Made by a program: the position numbers and the translations under genes. Shown one piece after another: positions 6,326 to 14,714 of a stretch of 41,355 nucleotides of DNA. Within the stretch, counting starts at the first letter, position 1; every line of letters starts with the position of its first letter. The DNA lies in assembly GCA_013349325.1 (NCBI GenBank), contig DUZX01000035.1, positions 1 to 41,355 of the forward strand. Direction: 5' to 3'. This stretch comes from Desulfuromonadales bacterium. Lineage in GTDB: Bacteria; Desulfobacterota; Desulfuromonadia; Geobacterales; Pseudopelobacteraceae. Below the pieces are notes generated by a model. That model was not told the origin of the DNA. It saw only the letters and a program-made list of their open reading frames with translations, and did not search any database.

Positions 6326-7831
6326 TTATCTCCGCTGCCATTTCAGCCACCTGCCGAGCAGGCCCTTCACCAACGGCGTCAACCTTGTCCGGTTGTAGGC
6401 ATCAGCCAAACGTTTCATCACTTCAGCCTGAGTCGGATAGGGATGTATGGTCTTGCCAATGGCCGAGATTTCGAGACCATTCGTGATCGCCAGCGAAAAC
6501 TCGTTGATCATCTCTCCGGCGTGACGGGCCACAAGCGTTGCTCCCAGTATTCTGCCAGTTCCCTTCTTCAGATGTACCCGGGCAAAACCCTCTGTCTCAC
6601 CATCCAAAAGCGCCCGGTCGATGTTGGATAGCGGCACGGTCAGCGTTGTCACCTCGATTCCCTTGGCTCTCGCATCCCTTTCATACATTCCGACATGGGC
6701 GATTTCCGGGTCGGTGTAGGTGCACCAGGGGATGGTGAGGGCGGATCTTTTCTGCCTTCCCAGAAAGAGGGCATTGGCGATCAGGATACGGGCCATGGCG
6801 TCGGCGGTATGCGTAAACTTGATGAGGAAACAGACGTCACCGGCAGCATAGACATTCGGATTTGAAGTTTGCAGGTGGTCGTTGACGGTTACGCCTGCCA
6901 AATCAAACGTGATTCCTGCCTTCTCCAAACCAAGACCCTCAAGATTAGGCGCACGCCCGACTCCCACCAATATGGCGTCCACCGCCACAAGAATGTGCGT
7001 GCCGTCACGTTCAAGATGGAGAATCTTGTCACGACCGCGTATTTCAACGGCAACGATCTTCACGCCAAGCTGCAGATTAATTCCCTCTTGAACAAATACT
7101 CCTTGAAGAATCGTGCCGGCATCGCTGTCTTCACGATCAAGAATATGAGCACCCTGTTCTATAAGTGATACGCGGCTGCCGAAACGGGAAAATGTTTGCG
7201 CCAGCTCGCAACCGATGGGACCGGCGCCGATTACTGCCAAGCGGGGTGGGAGTTCGGTAAGGGAAAAGATTGTTTCGTTGGTGAGATAGCCAGCCTCATC
7301 CAGTCCTGGAATAGCAGGGGCGGCGGCACGGGCGCCGGTGCAGACGGCAGCCTTTTTAAAACGGAGCGTTGTGCCTGCAACCTCGATAGAATCACGACCA
7401 CTGAAACTCCCCTGGCCAAGAAATACATCCACCCCCAGTTCATCCCGATAGCGCCGGGCGGAGTCGTGATAGCTTATTTCGGACCGTATTCTGCGCATGC
7501 GCTCCATGGCCGCGCCGAAGTCAAAACCTAGATGTGCGGCACTCTGCACACCGAATTCTGAGCTGTTGCGGACATCGTACAACGCACGTGATGCCCGAAT
7601 GAGCGCCTTGGAGGGTACACAGCCGACATTCAGGCAGTCACCGCCCAGAAGATGCCGCTCGATGAGCGCAACTTTTGCTCCCAGTCCGGCAGCGCCGGCA
7701 GCTGAGATCAGTCCGGCAGTACCGCCACCGATCACGACGAGATTATAGCGCCCGGTGGGGGTCGGATTGACCCATTCGTCAGGATGGACATGTGCGGTAC
7801 ATGTCTGATTGTGGATGTCGTGTGGGTTCAT
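6326..7831 (-). CDS. FAD-dependent pyridine nucleotide-disulfide oxidoreductase (MerA-like, lacking mercury-binding motifs)
   Basis: A 501-residue class I flavoprotein disulfide reductase. The FAD-binding VVIGGGTAG is at about residues 32-40, the redox pair C66-LNVG-C71 lies in GGDCLNVGCVPSK, an NAD(P)H-binding AVIGAGPIGCELAQ sits in the middle, the second FAD motif is VYAAGDVC, and the interface domain carries the catalytic H463 (HPYPTQAE). It resembles mercuric reductase in the core but has no N-terminal heavy-metal domain and lacks the C-terminal vicinal Cys pair of MerA (it ends GRWLKWQRR). Mercury reduction is therefore unlikely. The pairing with a TVP38 membrane protein suggests a membrane-related thiol or quinone reductase, which is inference. 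Confidence 0.88.
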   Translation of the reverse strand: MNPHDIHNQTCTAHVHPDEWVNPTPTGRYNLVVIGGGTAGLISAAGAAGLGAKVALIERHLLGGDCLNVGCVPSKALIRASRALYDVRNSSEFGVQSAAHLGFDFGAAMERMRRIRSEISYHDSARRYRDELGVDVFLGQGSFSGRDSIEVAGTTLRFKKAAVCTGARAAAPAIPGLDEAGYLTNETIFSLTELPPRLAVIGAGPIGCELAQTFSRFGSRVSLIEQGAHILDREDSDAGTILQGVFVQEGINLQLGVKIVAVEIRGRDKILHLERDGTHILVAVDAILVGVGRAPNLEGLGLEKAGITFDLAGVTVNDHLQTSNPNVYAAGDVCFLIKFTHTADAMARILIANALFLGRQKRSALTIPWCTYTDPEIAHVGMYERDARAKGIEVTTLTVPLSNIDRALLDGETEGFARVHLKKGTGRILGATLVARHAGEMINEFSLAITNGLEISAIGKTIHPYPTQAEVMKRLADAYNRTRLTPLVKGLLGRWLKWQRR

Positions 7832-7871
7832 TTTTGTCTGAATAATTTTGATGGGGCTGTTTCGGTGTGTC

Positions 7872-8666
7872 CTATTTTAACGGGTAATCTGACATTCGCA
7901 CAAAGCGGAAACCGCGTCGTTGCAGCTCCGGAACCGCTGCTATGATCCCGGCCCCTGTTCCTGCATTGGGGTGATTCATGTGCAGCAGGGCAATGTCGCC
8001 CGGTTGCGCCTTCAGCAGAGCCGCTTTTACCTTGGTTGCGCTCCAGGTGGCGCCGGCATCACCCAAAAGCGAGAAGCCGGCCACATCATGCTGCAGACCG
8101 TTTGCTACCAGAATTGCAATTTCATCATAATATGCGGTGCCGGAGCGGTACAGCCGTGGTCGCTTGCCGCTGATGGCTTCAATCTTGCGGGCGTTCAGTT
8201 CGATTTCTTCGGTAAGCTCGCGCACATTTTTTGTTCCATTAATCCCGTAGATCGAACGACCGGTGACCGAAGCCGGCTTATGCCAGGTGCCGTGGTTGGC
8301 AATCTCGAAGAGCGGGTTGGCCGCCAGTTGCCGGAACAGCTCCTGGTTGGCGTCGATCCAGCGCGCGTTGATAAAAAGTGTGGCCGGTATCTGCTCCCGG
8401 ATCAGGAAATCGAGCAGCTGTCTGTCAACGCCTTTGCCGTTGGTGCTGCCACAGGCGTCCAGTGTCATGGCAATAACGCGGTCAGCGGTGTCCAGTCGCG
8501 TACGTACGCCGGGTGCAGTTTCACCCCAATAGACTGGTTGCCGGTCGGCAAACTGTACGGATAAATGCTGACTCAGCACATCGAGTGATGGTGCGGTTCC
8601 TGCGGCGATGGCCGCATGTGTGGCTGCCATGAGCAGGATGGTGGTGAGTATCGTGCTTCGCAACAT
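7872..8666 (-). CDS. secreted polysaccharide deacetylase (NodB-fold)
   Basis: A 264-residue protein with a cleavable signal peptide (hydrophobic stretch about residues 5-21, ending AIAA). The NodB motifs are recognisable in variant form: motif 1 is MTLDACGS, with D70 as metal or base residue in place of the usual TFDDG; motif 2 is HGTWH (H125, H129), the metal-binding histidines; YRSGTAYYDE resembles motif 3 and LLHMNH motif 5. It probably removes acetyl groups from a cell-wall or exopolysaccharide in the periplasm. The gene lies 40 bases upstream of the flavoprotein gene on the same strand and may be in its operon. GAGGGAG precedes ATG 8664-8666. Confidence 0.85.
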   Translation of the reverse strand: MLRSTILTTILLMAATHAAIAAGTAPSLDVLSQHLSVQFADRQPVYWGETAPGVRTRLDTADRVIAMTLDACGSTNGKGVDRQLLDFLIREQIPATLFINARWIDANQELFRQLAANPLFEIANHGTWHKPASVTGRSIYGINGTKNVRELTEEIELNARKIEAISGKRPRLYRSGTAYYDEIAILVANGLQHDVAGFSLLGDAGATWSATKVKAALLKAQPGDIALLHMNHPNAGTGAGIIAAVPELQRRGFRFVRMSDYPLK

Positions 8667-8832
8667 ATAAGCTCCCTCATTTTATGTTCGCAGGTATTCT
8701 TTCGTACTTTCAACAGAGATGCAATTGAATCTTGCACGGAGACTGACAGGCGGGCATTAAAAGCTGGCGTTACGGTGATTCGGTGAAAAATAAATATGTG
8801 ATTTGAAAAAGGTTCTAAATCTTCAAAAAACG

Positions 8833-8859
8833 AATATGTATACGTTTTGTATACATATT
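8833..8859. promoter_or_regulatory. perfect 11-bp-arm palindrome in the divergent region (putative IclR-type operator)
   Basis: AATATGTATAC (8833-8843), a 5-base spacer GTTTT, and GTATACATATT (8849-8859) form a perfect inverted repeat in an AT-rich 430-bp gap between divergent genes. The core GTATACGTT recurs at 9026-9034 at the regulator's promoter, which argues for a protein-binding site rather than a terminator. Much of the rest of 8667-9098 is AT-rich and I see no gene in it. Confidence 0.55.
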
Positions 8860-8995
8860 TTATCGTCCGGCATTTCAGCTGAAAAATAAAACTGAAAGAT
8901 GTAATAAACCCAACGTAAATATATTAAAAGTGGATGTTTAACATGCTGATGCAAAAGATAAAAATGTATATTGTTCCGTATCATTAAATAAAATA

Positions 8996-9034
8996 TTGAC
9001 AATTTTAGAACATCATACTATTACAGTATACGTT
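8996..9034 (+). promoter_or_regulatory. promoter of the IclR gene with a second palindromic half site
   Basis: TTGACA (8996-9001) with a weaker -10, TATTAC (9019-9024), 17 bp away. Overlapping the -10 is ATACT-ATTAC-AGTAT (9015-9029), a perfect 5-bp-arm inverted repeat, running into GTATACGTT (9026-9034), which repeats the core of the palindrome at 8833-8859. Autoregulation by the gene product is likely. Confidence 0.5.
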
Positions 9035-9098
9035 CTTTAAAAAAGGTATTTTATTTTTGATATTTTTGCTGCCGGAAGCGGATGCAAAGGAGCTGTAC

Positions 9099-9863
9099 AT
9101 GACAAGTGAAAACGGTACTTATTCGGTGCAAGCCGTTACCAAGGCCATCGAATTGATCGAAACACTTGCTCAGGATGGCGCCAGTCCAACTATCGCTGTC
9201 TTGGCCCAGAAGCTTGAGTTAAGCCGTAACAAGGCCTTCCGGCTGCTTGCGACTCTCGAAAACAAAGGGCTGGTTGAACGAAACGAAGTAGTCGGCACTT
9301 ACAGCCTCGGGCTTCAGGCTTATGAAATGGCGCAACATATTCTTAAAAGCGCCAATCTGATTCGACTGGCACATCCGATTATGGAAGAGTTGGCCCGTAA
9401 GTTGGATGAGTCGGTGTACATCGCTGTTATGAGCAATGATGAGGTGCTGTTCCTTGATATGGTCGATTCATTACAGCAGGTGAAGACGGTAGATCTGGTC
9501 GGCAAACGCTTTCCGTTCTTTACCAACGCCGCCGGTAAAGTACTCAAATCAGTTACGTCAATCGATTTTCGCGGGCGGGGAGCCAAAAAACGCAATTTTC
9601 CCGACCCTCAGCAACTGGAAGATGAACTGTATGAGATTCGTCAAAAGGGGGTGGCCGTCGATTTTGGCGGGTTGGGAGAGGGACTGTGTGCCGTTGCGGT
9701 TGTTGTCCGAGATTATGCCGGGAAGGTGGTTGGGGCGCTCACGCTGCTGGCCCCCTCGTTTCGCGTACTGCAGGAACGTCTGGAAAAAGAGATTATTCCG
9801 TCCATGCTGTCAAGCGCTGAAGAACTGTCAATGAAATTCGGCTACATAAAAATACCTGTTTGA
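9099..9863 (+). CDS. IclR-family transcriptional regulator
   Basis: A 254-residue protein. Start ATG 9099 is chosen for the AAAGGAG site 8 bases upstream; a TTG 42 bases earlier has no ribosome site. Residues about 8-75 form the winged helix: SVQAVTKAIELIETLAQDG, then LSRNKAFRLLATLENKGLVER. The C-terminal half is the IclR GAF-like effector domain (IRLAHPIMEELARKLDESVYIAVM ... TNAAGKVLKSV ... VDFGGLGEGLCAVAVVV). Members sense small metabolites, often carboxylates. Its position 95 bases before the DUF485/ActP genes suggests control of acetate or short-chain acid uptake, and the palindromes upstream suggest autocontrol. The effector is not known. Confidence 0.88.
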   Translation: MTSENGTYSVQAVTKAIELIETLAQDGASPTIAVLAQKLELSRNKAFRLLATLENKGLVERNEVVGTYSLGLQAYEMAQHILKSANLIRLAHPIMEELARKLDESVYIAVMSNDEVLFLDMVDSLQQVKTVDLVGKRFPFFTNAAGKVLKSVTSIDFRGRGAKKRNFPDPQQLEDELYEIRQKGVAVDFGGLGEGLCAVAVVVRDYAGKVVGALTLLAPSFRVLQERLEKEIIPSMLSSAEELSMKFGYIKIPV

Positions 9864-9958
9864 AGTTGGGTACATATCTTAAGGAAAGGAGGAACTGGCA
9901 GCATCTTGAAAACCAACGGAGAGTCAAAATATCAACATCTTCATGAAAGGAGTAACTA

Positions 9959-10270
9959 ATGGCAGAAAGAAAGTATGATTGGGCAGCAATAGCCCAAAAC
10001 CCGAAATTCGTCGAGCTCCACCACAAAAAACAGGCGTTTCTTTTCGGCTGGTGGATTTTTTCCAGCGTGTACTACTTCCTGCTCCCGATCGGAGCAGCGT
10101 ACGCACCCGGCCTGTTCAAGGTCAAAATGATCGGTGTCATCAACTTCGGCTACGTATTCGCCCTTTCCCAGTTTTTTGTTTCCTGGGGATTGGCCCTGTA
10201 TTATGCCCATGTAGCCAACAAGGACTTTGACCGTTTGACCAAAGAACTGATCGACGAACTTCATCTTTAG
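9959..10270 (+). CDS. DUF485 small membrane protein, partner of the ActP symporter
   Basis: A 103-residue protein with two membrane segments (about residues 28-50 and 60-85) and the DUF485 core (NPKFVELHHKKQAFLFGWW, then YYAHVANKDFDRL). DUF485 proteins (YjcH in E. coli) are almost always encoded directly before the cation/acetate symporter and probably act as a small subunit. GGAG lies 6 bases before ATG 9959, and the ATG overlaps the TAA of a possible 17-codon leader frame. The symporter starts 16 bases downstream. Confidence 0.88.
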   Translation: MAERKYDWAAIAQNPKFVELHHKKQAFLFGWWIFSSVYYFLLPIGAAYAPGLFKVKMIGVINFGYVFALSQFFVSWGLALYYAHVANKDFDRLTKELIDELHL

Positions 10271-10286
10271 AAAAGGAGGATACGAC

Positions 10287-12275
10287 ATGACTTTTAAGAA
10301 ACTCATTATTGCCGCCAGTTTAACTCTCACCGTTGCCGCAGCCGCCTTTGCTGAAGAGCCGAAGGCCGCCGTCCCCGCACCTGGTTCAGCTCCTGTTGCC
10401 GCCGCTCCGGCTACCCCCGGTGCCCCTGTAGTTGCCGCTCCCGGTGCGGCCATGCCGACCCCTGCAGCTGCTCCTGCCCCTGTTGAAAAAAAGAAAGTAA
10501 CCCTTAAGGCCAATAGGGTCATTACTCTGTCGATGTTTGCCGTCATCATCGGTATCACCATGAGTGTCGTTGTCTGGGCTGCCAAACAGACTAAATCAGC
10601 TGCCGACTTCTACGCAGCCGGCGGTGGTATCACCGGTACCCAGAACGGCTGGGCGATTGCCGGCGATTACATGTCAGCGGCATCGTTCCTCGGAATTTCC
10701 GGCCTTATTTCGCTGTACGGGTATGACGGATTCATGTACTCGGTCGGCTGGCTGGTTGCCTACATCACCGTACTCCTGATCGTTGCCGAGCCCTGCCGTA
10801 ACGCCGGTAAGTACACTCTGGGAGATATTCTCTCCTTCCGTACCGATCCGAAGCCGGTGCGCGCTTTCGCCGCGATTTCTACCGTTGCCGTTTCCACCTT
10901 CTACCTGACCGCCCAGATGGTCGGTGCCGGTAAACTGATGGCGCTGCTGGTCGGAGTTCCTTACAAAACAGCCATTATCGGCGTTGGTATCCTGATGGTA
11001 GGCTACGTCGTTTTCGGCGGTATGACCGCTACCACCTGGGTTCAGATCATCAAGGCCGGTCTGCTCATGTCCGGTGCGTTCCTGCTGTCCTTTCTGGTTC
11101 TGCTCAAATGCAATTTCAATATCTTTGCGTTCTTTCAGACCATTGTCGACAGTCCTGACATTCAGGACCACGTATCAAAACTGGTACTGAAAGACGGCGT
11201 AACACTCAATGGAGCTGACGCTGGCCAACGCTTCCTTGAGCCCGGTCTGTTCCTCAAAAACCCGCTCGACCAGATTTCACTCGGTATGGCGCTGGTTCTC
11301 GGTACGGCCGGCATGCCGCATATCCTGATGCGTTTCTTCACGGTACCGACAGCACAGGCAGCCCGTAAATCGGTTATCATTGCCATGTTCATCATCGGCG
11401 GCTTCTATGTTCTGACCACTCTGCTCGGTTTCGGCGCCGCTATCAACCTGACACCTCAGGGAATCATTTCAGTTGACCCGGGCGGCAACATGGCTACCCT
11501 GATTCTTGCCCAGACTATGGGCGCGGAAATCGCCCCGATTTTCGGCGATATCTTCCTGGCCTTCCTCTGCTCGGTCGCTTTCGCTACCATCCTGGCCGTT
11601 GTTTCCGGTCTGGTTCTGGCCGCATCGGCAGCTATCGCTCACGACATTTATGTTAACGTTATCAAAGACGGCCATGCCGACCAGCATGAGCAGGTTATGG
11701 CAGCCCGTATCACCTCGCTGGTTGTCGGTGTTGTCGGTATCATGATCGGTTTAATGGCTGAAAAAGCAAACGTTGCCCACCTGGTTGCTCTGGCTTTCGC
11801 CGTTGCTTCATCCGGCAATCTGCCGGTTGTCGTACTGTCGCTGTTCTGGCGCAAGTTCAATACCGCCGGCGTTATCTCCGGTCTCTTGGTTGGTACGATC
11901 GCTTCCATCGGCCTGGTTATGGTCTCCCCGAACATGACTTATCCGAAAACTGTTGCTGCCGGTGCTAAGAAAGTCGTGGCTGCCCTTGAGAAAAAGCAGG
12001 CTGCCCTGCCTCCGGGAGCAACTTTATCTGAAAAAGATACCAAAGCGCTTGCCAAGGCTAAAGTTGATGAGCAGTTGACCGGAACATCCATGATGGGTCT
12101 TGAAAAACCGCTCTTTACGCTGAAAAACCCCGGTATAATCTCGATACCGCTCGGATTTTTCGCTGCTATTCTGGGAGCCCTCATGTTCCCGAGCAAACGT
12201 GCAGAAGAAATGTTTGACGAGGTCTATGTCCGCCAGAATACCGGTCTCGGCATGGCTAAAGCTATCGATCATTGA
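10287..12275 (+). CDS. actP: cation/acetate symporter (ActP, sodium:solute symporter family)
   Basis: A 662-residue SSS transporter, longer than E. coli ActP (about 550). Residues 1-22 are a signal-like segment (KLIIAASLTLTVAAAAFAEE), followed by an Ala/Pro-rich low-complexity stretch to about residue 68, then 12-13 membrane segments. Family features include FYAAGGGITGTQNGWAIAGDYMSAASFLG and GTAGMPHILMRFFTVP. Before the last membrane segment there is an extra charged/Ala-Lys loop (about 550-600, KKVVAALEKKQAALPPG ... EKDTKALAKAK). Preceded by AAGGAGG and 16 bases after the DUF485 gene. It is expected to bring acetate or related monocarboxylates in with Na+ or H+, an important carbon source for Geobacter-type bacteria. 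The terminator at 12311 closes the operon. Confidence 0.88.
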   Translation: MTFKKLIIAASLTLTVAAAAFAEEPKAAVPAPGSAPVAAAPATPGAPVVAAPGAAMPTPAAAPAPVEKKKVTLKANRVITLSMFAVIIGITMSVVVWAAKQTKSAADFYAAGGGITGTQNGWAIAGDYMSAASFLGISGLISLYGYDGFMYSVGWLVAYITVLLIVAEPCRNAGKYTLGDILSFRTDPKPVRAFAAISTVAVSTFYLTAQMVGAGKLMALLVGVPYKTAIIGVGILMVGYVVFGGMTATTWVQIIKAGLLMSGAFLLSFLVLLKCNFNIFAFFQTIVDSPDIQDHVSKLVLKDGVTLNGADAGQRFLEPGLFLKNPLDQISLGMALVLGTAGMPHILMRFFTVPTAQAARKSVIIAMFIIGGFYVLTTLLGFGAAINLTPQGIISVDPGGNMATLILAQTMGAEIAPIFGDIFLAFLCSVAFATILAVVSGLVLAASAAIAHDIYVNVIKDGHADQHEQVMAARITSLVVGVVGIMIGLMAEKANVAHLVALAFAVASSGNLPVVVLSLFWRKFNTAGVISGLLVGTIASIGLVMVSPNMTYPKTVAAGAKKVVAALEKKQAALPPGATLSEKDTKALAKAKVDEQLTGTSMMGLEKPLFTLKNPGIISIPLGFFAAILGALMFPSKRAEEMFDEVYVRQNTGLGMAKAIDH

Positions 12276-12310
12276 TAACCTATCAATTCTTGATAGTATG
12301 CTTCAATTCA

Positions 12311-12338
12311 GGGGATGGCTTCGGCCATCCCCTTTTTT
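12311..12338 (+). terminator. rho-independent terminator after actP
   Basis: Perfect 9-bp stem GGGGATGGC / GCCATCCCC with a TTCG tetraloop and six T's (12333-12338). A smaller inverted repeat, CTATCAA-TTC-TTGATAG, lies just upstream at 12280-12296. Confidence 0.92.
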
Positions 12339-12406
12339 AATGAATACCGGTGTGAAAATGTATAGTATCGCTTCGTCGCTATAATGTGACTCTAAAGGTG
12401 CCCGCT

Positions 12407-13690
12407 ATGTTGACCATACTTATTGTTGTCTTTGTTCTGGCCTATGCCGCAATCGCTTTGGAGCATCCGATCAGGATCCATAAAACCGCTTCGGCCCTGA
12501 TCGGGGCCGGACTGCTCTGGACTGTCTACGCGGTCATGAGTGGTGATTTTCATACGGTGGGGGCACAGCTCAATGAATCTCTGGCCGCTACGGCCCAGAT
12601 TGTCTTCTTTCTGATGGGCGCCATGACGATTGTCGAAGTGGTAGATGCTCACAATGGTTTCGAGGTGATCACGTCGCGTATCAAGACTACCCGGCTCTCC
12701 ACTCTGATGTGGCTGGTCGGCTTTGTTACATTTTTTCTCAGTGCGGTACTCGACAACCTCACCACCACAATTGTAATGATTTCACTGATGAAAAAACTGC
12801 TCGATAATCATGATGACCGCCTGTTTTTTGCCGGAATGATTGTAATCGCTGCAAATGCCGGCGGCGCCTGGACTCCGATCGGCGATGTTACGACAACGAT
12901 GCTCTGGATTGGCGGCCAGATCACGACGCTGGCGATCATGAAGGGAGTATTCCTGGCTTCACTGGTCAACCTGATCGTCCCGCTGATGGTGACCAGCTAC
13001 CTGCTCAGAGGGCGCAAGATTGTTGCTCCACTGCAAGCTGCTGATTCCGGTTTGCTACAGACAACCGGCTTTGAACGCAATCTGATGTTTTTTCTGGGCC
13101 TCGGAATTCTGGTGGCAGTGCCGGTATTCAAGACCTTTACGCATCTGCCTCCGTTTATGGGCATACTCTTCGGGCTCGGCATCCTCTGGCTGGTGGGTAA
13201 TCTGGTGCACCGTAACAAGGCGGATGAGGAGAAGGAACACTTGACGCTGGTGCATGCGCTGACCAGAATTGATATGGGCTCAATTATATTTTTTATTGGC
13301 ATTCTGTTGGCGGTGGCGACTCTGGAACACACTCATATTCTGGGAACGCTGGCTGTGTGGCTGGATCACGCTGTCGGCCGCCTGGACCTGATCGTCACAA
13401 TTATCGGCCTGGTCAGTGCCATTGTTGATAACGTGCCGCTGGTAGCGGCCTCGATGGGGATGTACAGCCTGGCGCAGTATCCGATAGACAGTTTTCTGTG
13501 GGAGTTTATGGCCTATTGCGCCGGAACCGGCGGATCGATACTGATCATCGGTTCGGCAGCCGGAGTCGCCGCCATGGGACTGGAGAAAATTCATTTTTTC
13601 TGGTATGTCAAGCGCATCAGCTGGTTGGCACTGATCGGTTATTTTAGCGGCATAGCGGTGTATATTATGCAGAACAGGTTGTTCCATTGA
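12407..13690 (+). CDS. nhaD: NhaD-type Na+/H+ antiporter
   Basis: A 427-residue polytopic membrane protein of the ion-transporter (ArsB/NhaD/citrate) superfamily. The motif ANAGGAWTPIGDVTTTMLW at about residues 150-168 is the NhaD hallmark; SAVLDNLTTTIVM and SAIVDNVPLVAASMGMY carry the conserved Asp-Asn pairs of the two inverted halves. It would exchange Na+ (or Li+) for protons, supporting the sodium gradient used by the symporter upstream. The ATG at 12407 is preferred (AAAGGTG about 8 bases upstream) over an in-frame GTG at 12386. The next gene starts 11 bases after the stop. Confidence 0.87.
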   Translation: MLTILIVVFVLAYAAIALEHPIRIHKTASALIGAGLLWTVYAVMSGDFHTVGAQLNESLAATAQIVFFLMGAMTIVEVVDAHNGFEVITSRIKTTRLSTLMWLVGFVTFFLSAVLDNLTTTIVMISLMKKLLDNHDDRLFFAGMIVIAANAGGAWTPIGDVTTTMLWIGGQITTLAIMKGVFLASLVNLIVPLMVTSYLLRGRKIVAPLQAADSGLLQTTGFERNLMFFLGLGILVAVPVFKTFTHLPPFMGILFGLGILWLVGNLVHRNKADEEKEHLTLVHALTRIDMGSIIFFIGILLAVATLEHTHILGTLAVWLDHAVGRLDLIVTIIGLVSAIVDNVPLVAASMGMYSLAQYPIDSFLWEFMAYCAGTGGSILIIGSAAGVAAMGLEKIHFFWYVKRISWLALIGYFSGIAVYIMQNRLFH

Positions 13691-13701
13691 GGAGTTTATC
13701 G

Positions 13702-14691
13702 ATGTCCCGACATACCACTATCAGCTATCTTTTATCGGTGATCGCTGTATTGCTGGTACTGTATTTTCATATGCTGCCGGCTGTGTTTGCCGGTTTGGCG
13801 GTGTATGTTCTGACCCTGAAGCTGGCCCGTCATCTCCCCAAAAACATGAACCGCTTTGCTCACAAGGTTGCTCTGGGAGTGGTGGTAATCAGCGTTATAT
13901 CGTGTCTGACGAGTGCCGGAGCCGCCATCTGGTCATTTATCAACAGCAGCCAGGGCATTGCCCCCCTGTTGACGACGGTTGTTGATACGCTCGGGAGCCT
14001 GCGCCAGACGCTGCCGACCCCGATTGCAGAAGTACTGCCGACAACAACGGAAGGGCTACGCCAGCAACTCGCCGAAATGCTGGGTGAGCATGTTCAGAAA
14101 ATATCCGTCGTCGGCATGGAAGGGTTCAAGGTCTTTGCACATATTCTCCTGGGTATGGTTGTTGGCGGAATGGCTGCCGTGCATCATTTCAAGGAACATG
14201 ACACGGCGCCGCCTCTGATACACGCGCTGCGTTTCCGTCTGAGAACCCTTACAACGGCCTTTGATAAGGTTGTCTTTGCACAGGTCAAAATATCCGCGCT
14301 CAATACCACGTTGACGGCACTCTACCTGCTGGCTGCCCTGCCGCTGTTCGGTATTCATCTCCCGATGGCGATGATTCTGGTACTGTTTACGTTTGCCGTC
14401 GGTATGCTTCCGGTGGTGGGAAATCTGGTTTCAAATACGCTTATTGTAGTTATCAGCCTCGGCATCTCACCGGGAGTCGGAGTAGCGTCGCTGCTGTTTC
14501 TGGTGTTGATCCATAAAGCCGAGTATTTCATGAACGCCAGGATTGTCGGACATGAAGTACAGGCAACGGCGTGGGAGCTGTTAAGCGCCATGCTGCTTCT
14601 GGAGGCTGTTTTTGGCATACCCGGTCTGGTGGCTGCTCCGGTGGTGTATGCCTGGCTCAAGGCCGAGGTTAAGGAACAGGGTATGATCTGA
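13702..14691 (+). CDS. AI-2E/PerM-family membrane protein
   Basis: A 329-residue protein, start ATG 13702 with GAGGAG 7 bases upstream (an in-frame TTG at 13687 lies before the ribosome site). It has about seven or eight membrane segments, a soluble region around residues 85-140, and the family's C-terminal FTFAVGMLPVVGNLVSNTLIVVISL, then HKAEYFMNARIVGHEVQATAWELL. Named for a proposed role in autoinducer-2 export, the family more likely includes ion antiporters and general permeases. Here it sits between NhaD and Kef-type genes, which favours an ion-homeostasis role, as inference. Confidence 0.8.
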   Translation: MSRHTTISYLLSVIAVLLVLYFHMLPAVFAGLAVYVLTLKLARHLPKNMNRFAHKVALGVVVISVISCLTSAGAAIWSFINSSQGIAPLLTTVVDTLGSLRQTLPTPIAEVLPTTTEGLRQQLAEMLGEHVQKISVVGMEGFKVFAHILLGMVVGGMAAVHHFKEHDTAPPLIHALRFRLRTLTTAFDKVVFAQVKISALNTTLTALYLLAALPLFGIHLPMAMILVLFTFAVGMLPVVGNLVSNTLIVVISLGISPGVGVASLLFLVLIHKAEYFMNARIVGHEVQATAWELLSAMLLLEAVFGIPGLVAAPVVYAWLKAEVKEQGMI

Positions 14692-14714
14692 TCTAGGTTT
14701 GGAAAGGAACAGCT

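Noticed and set aside
6326-7831. Mercuric reductase (merA)
   Set aside because: The C-terminal vicinal cysteines and the N-terminal metal-binding domain are missing and no mer genes are near.
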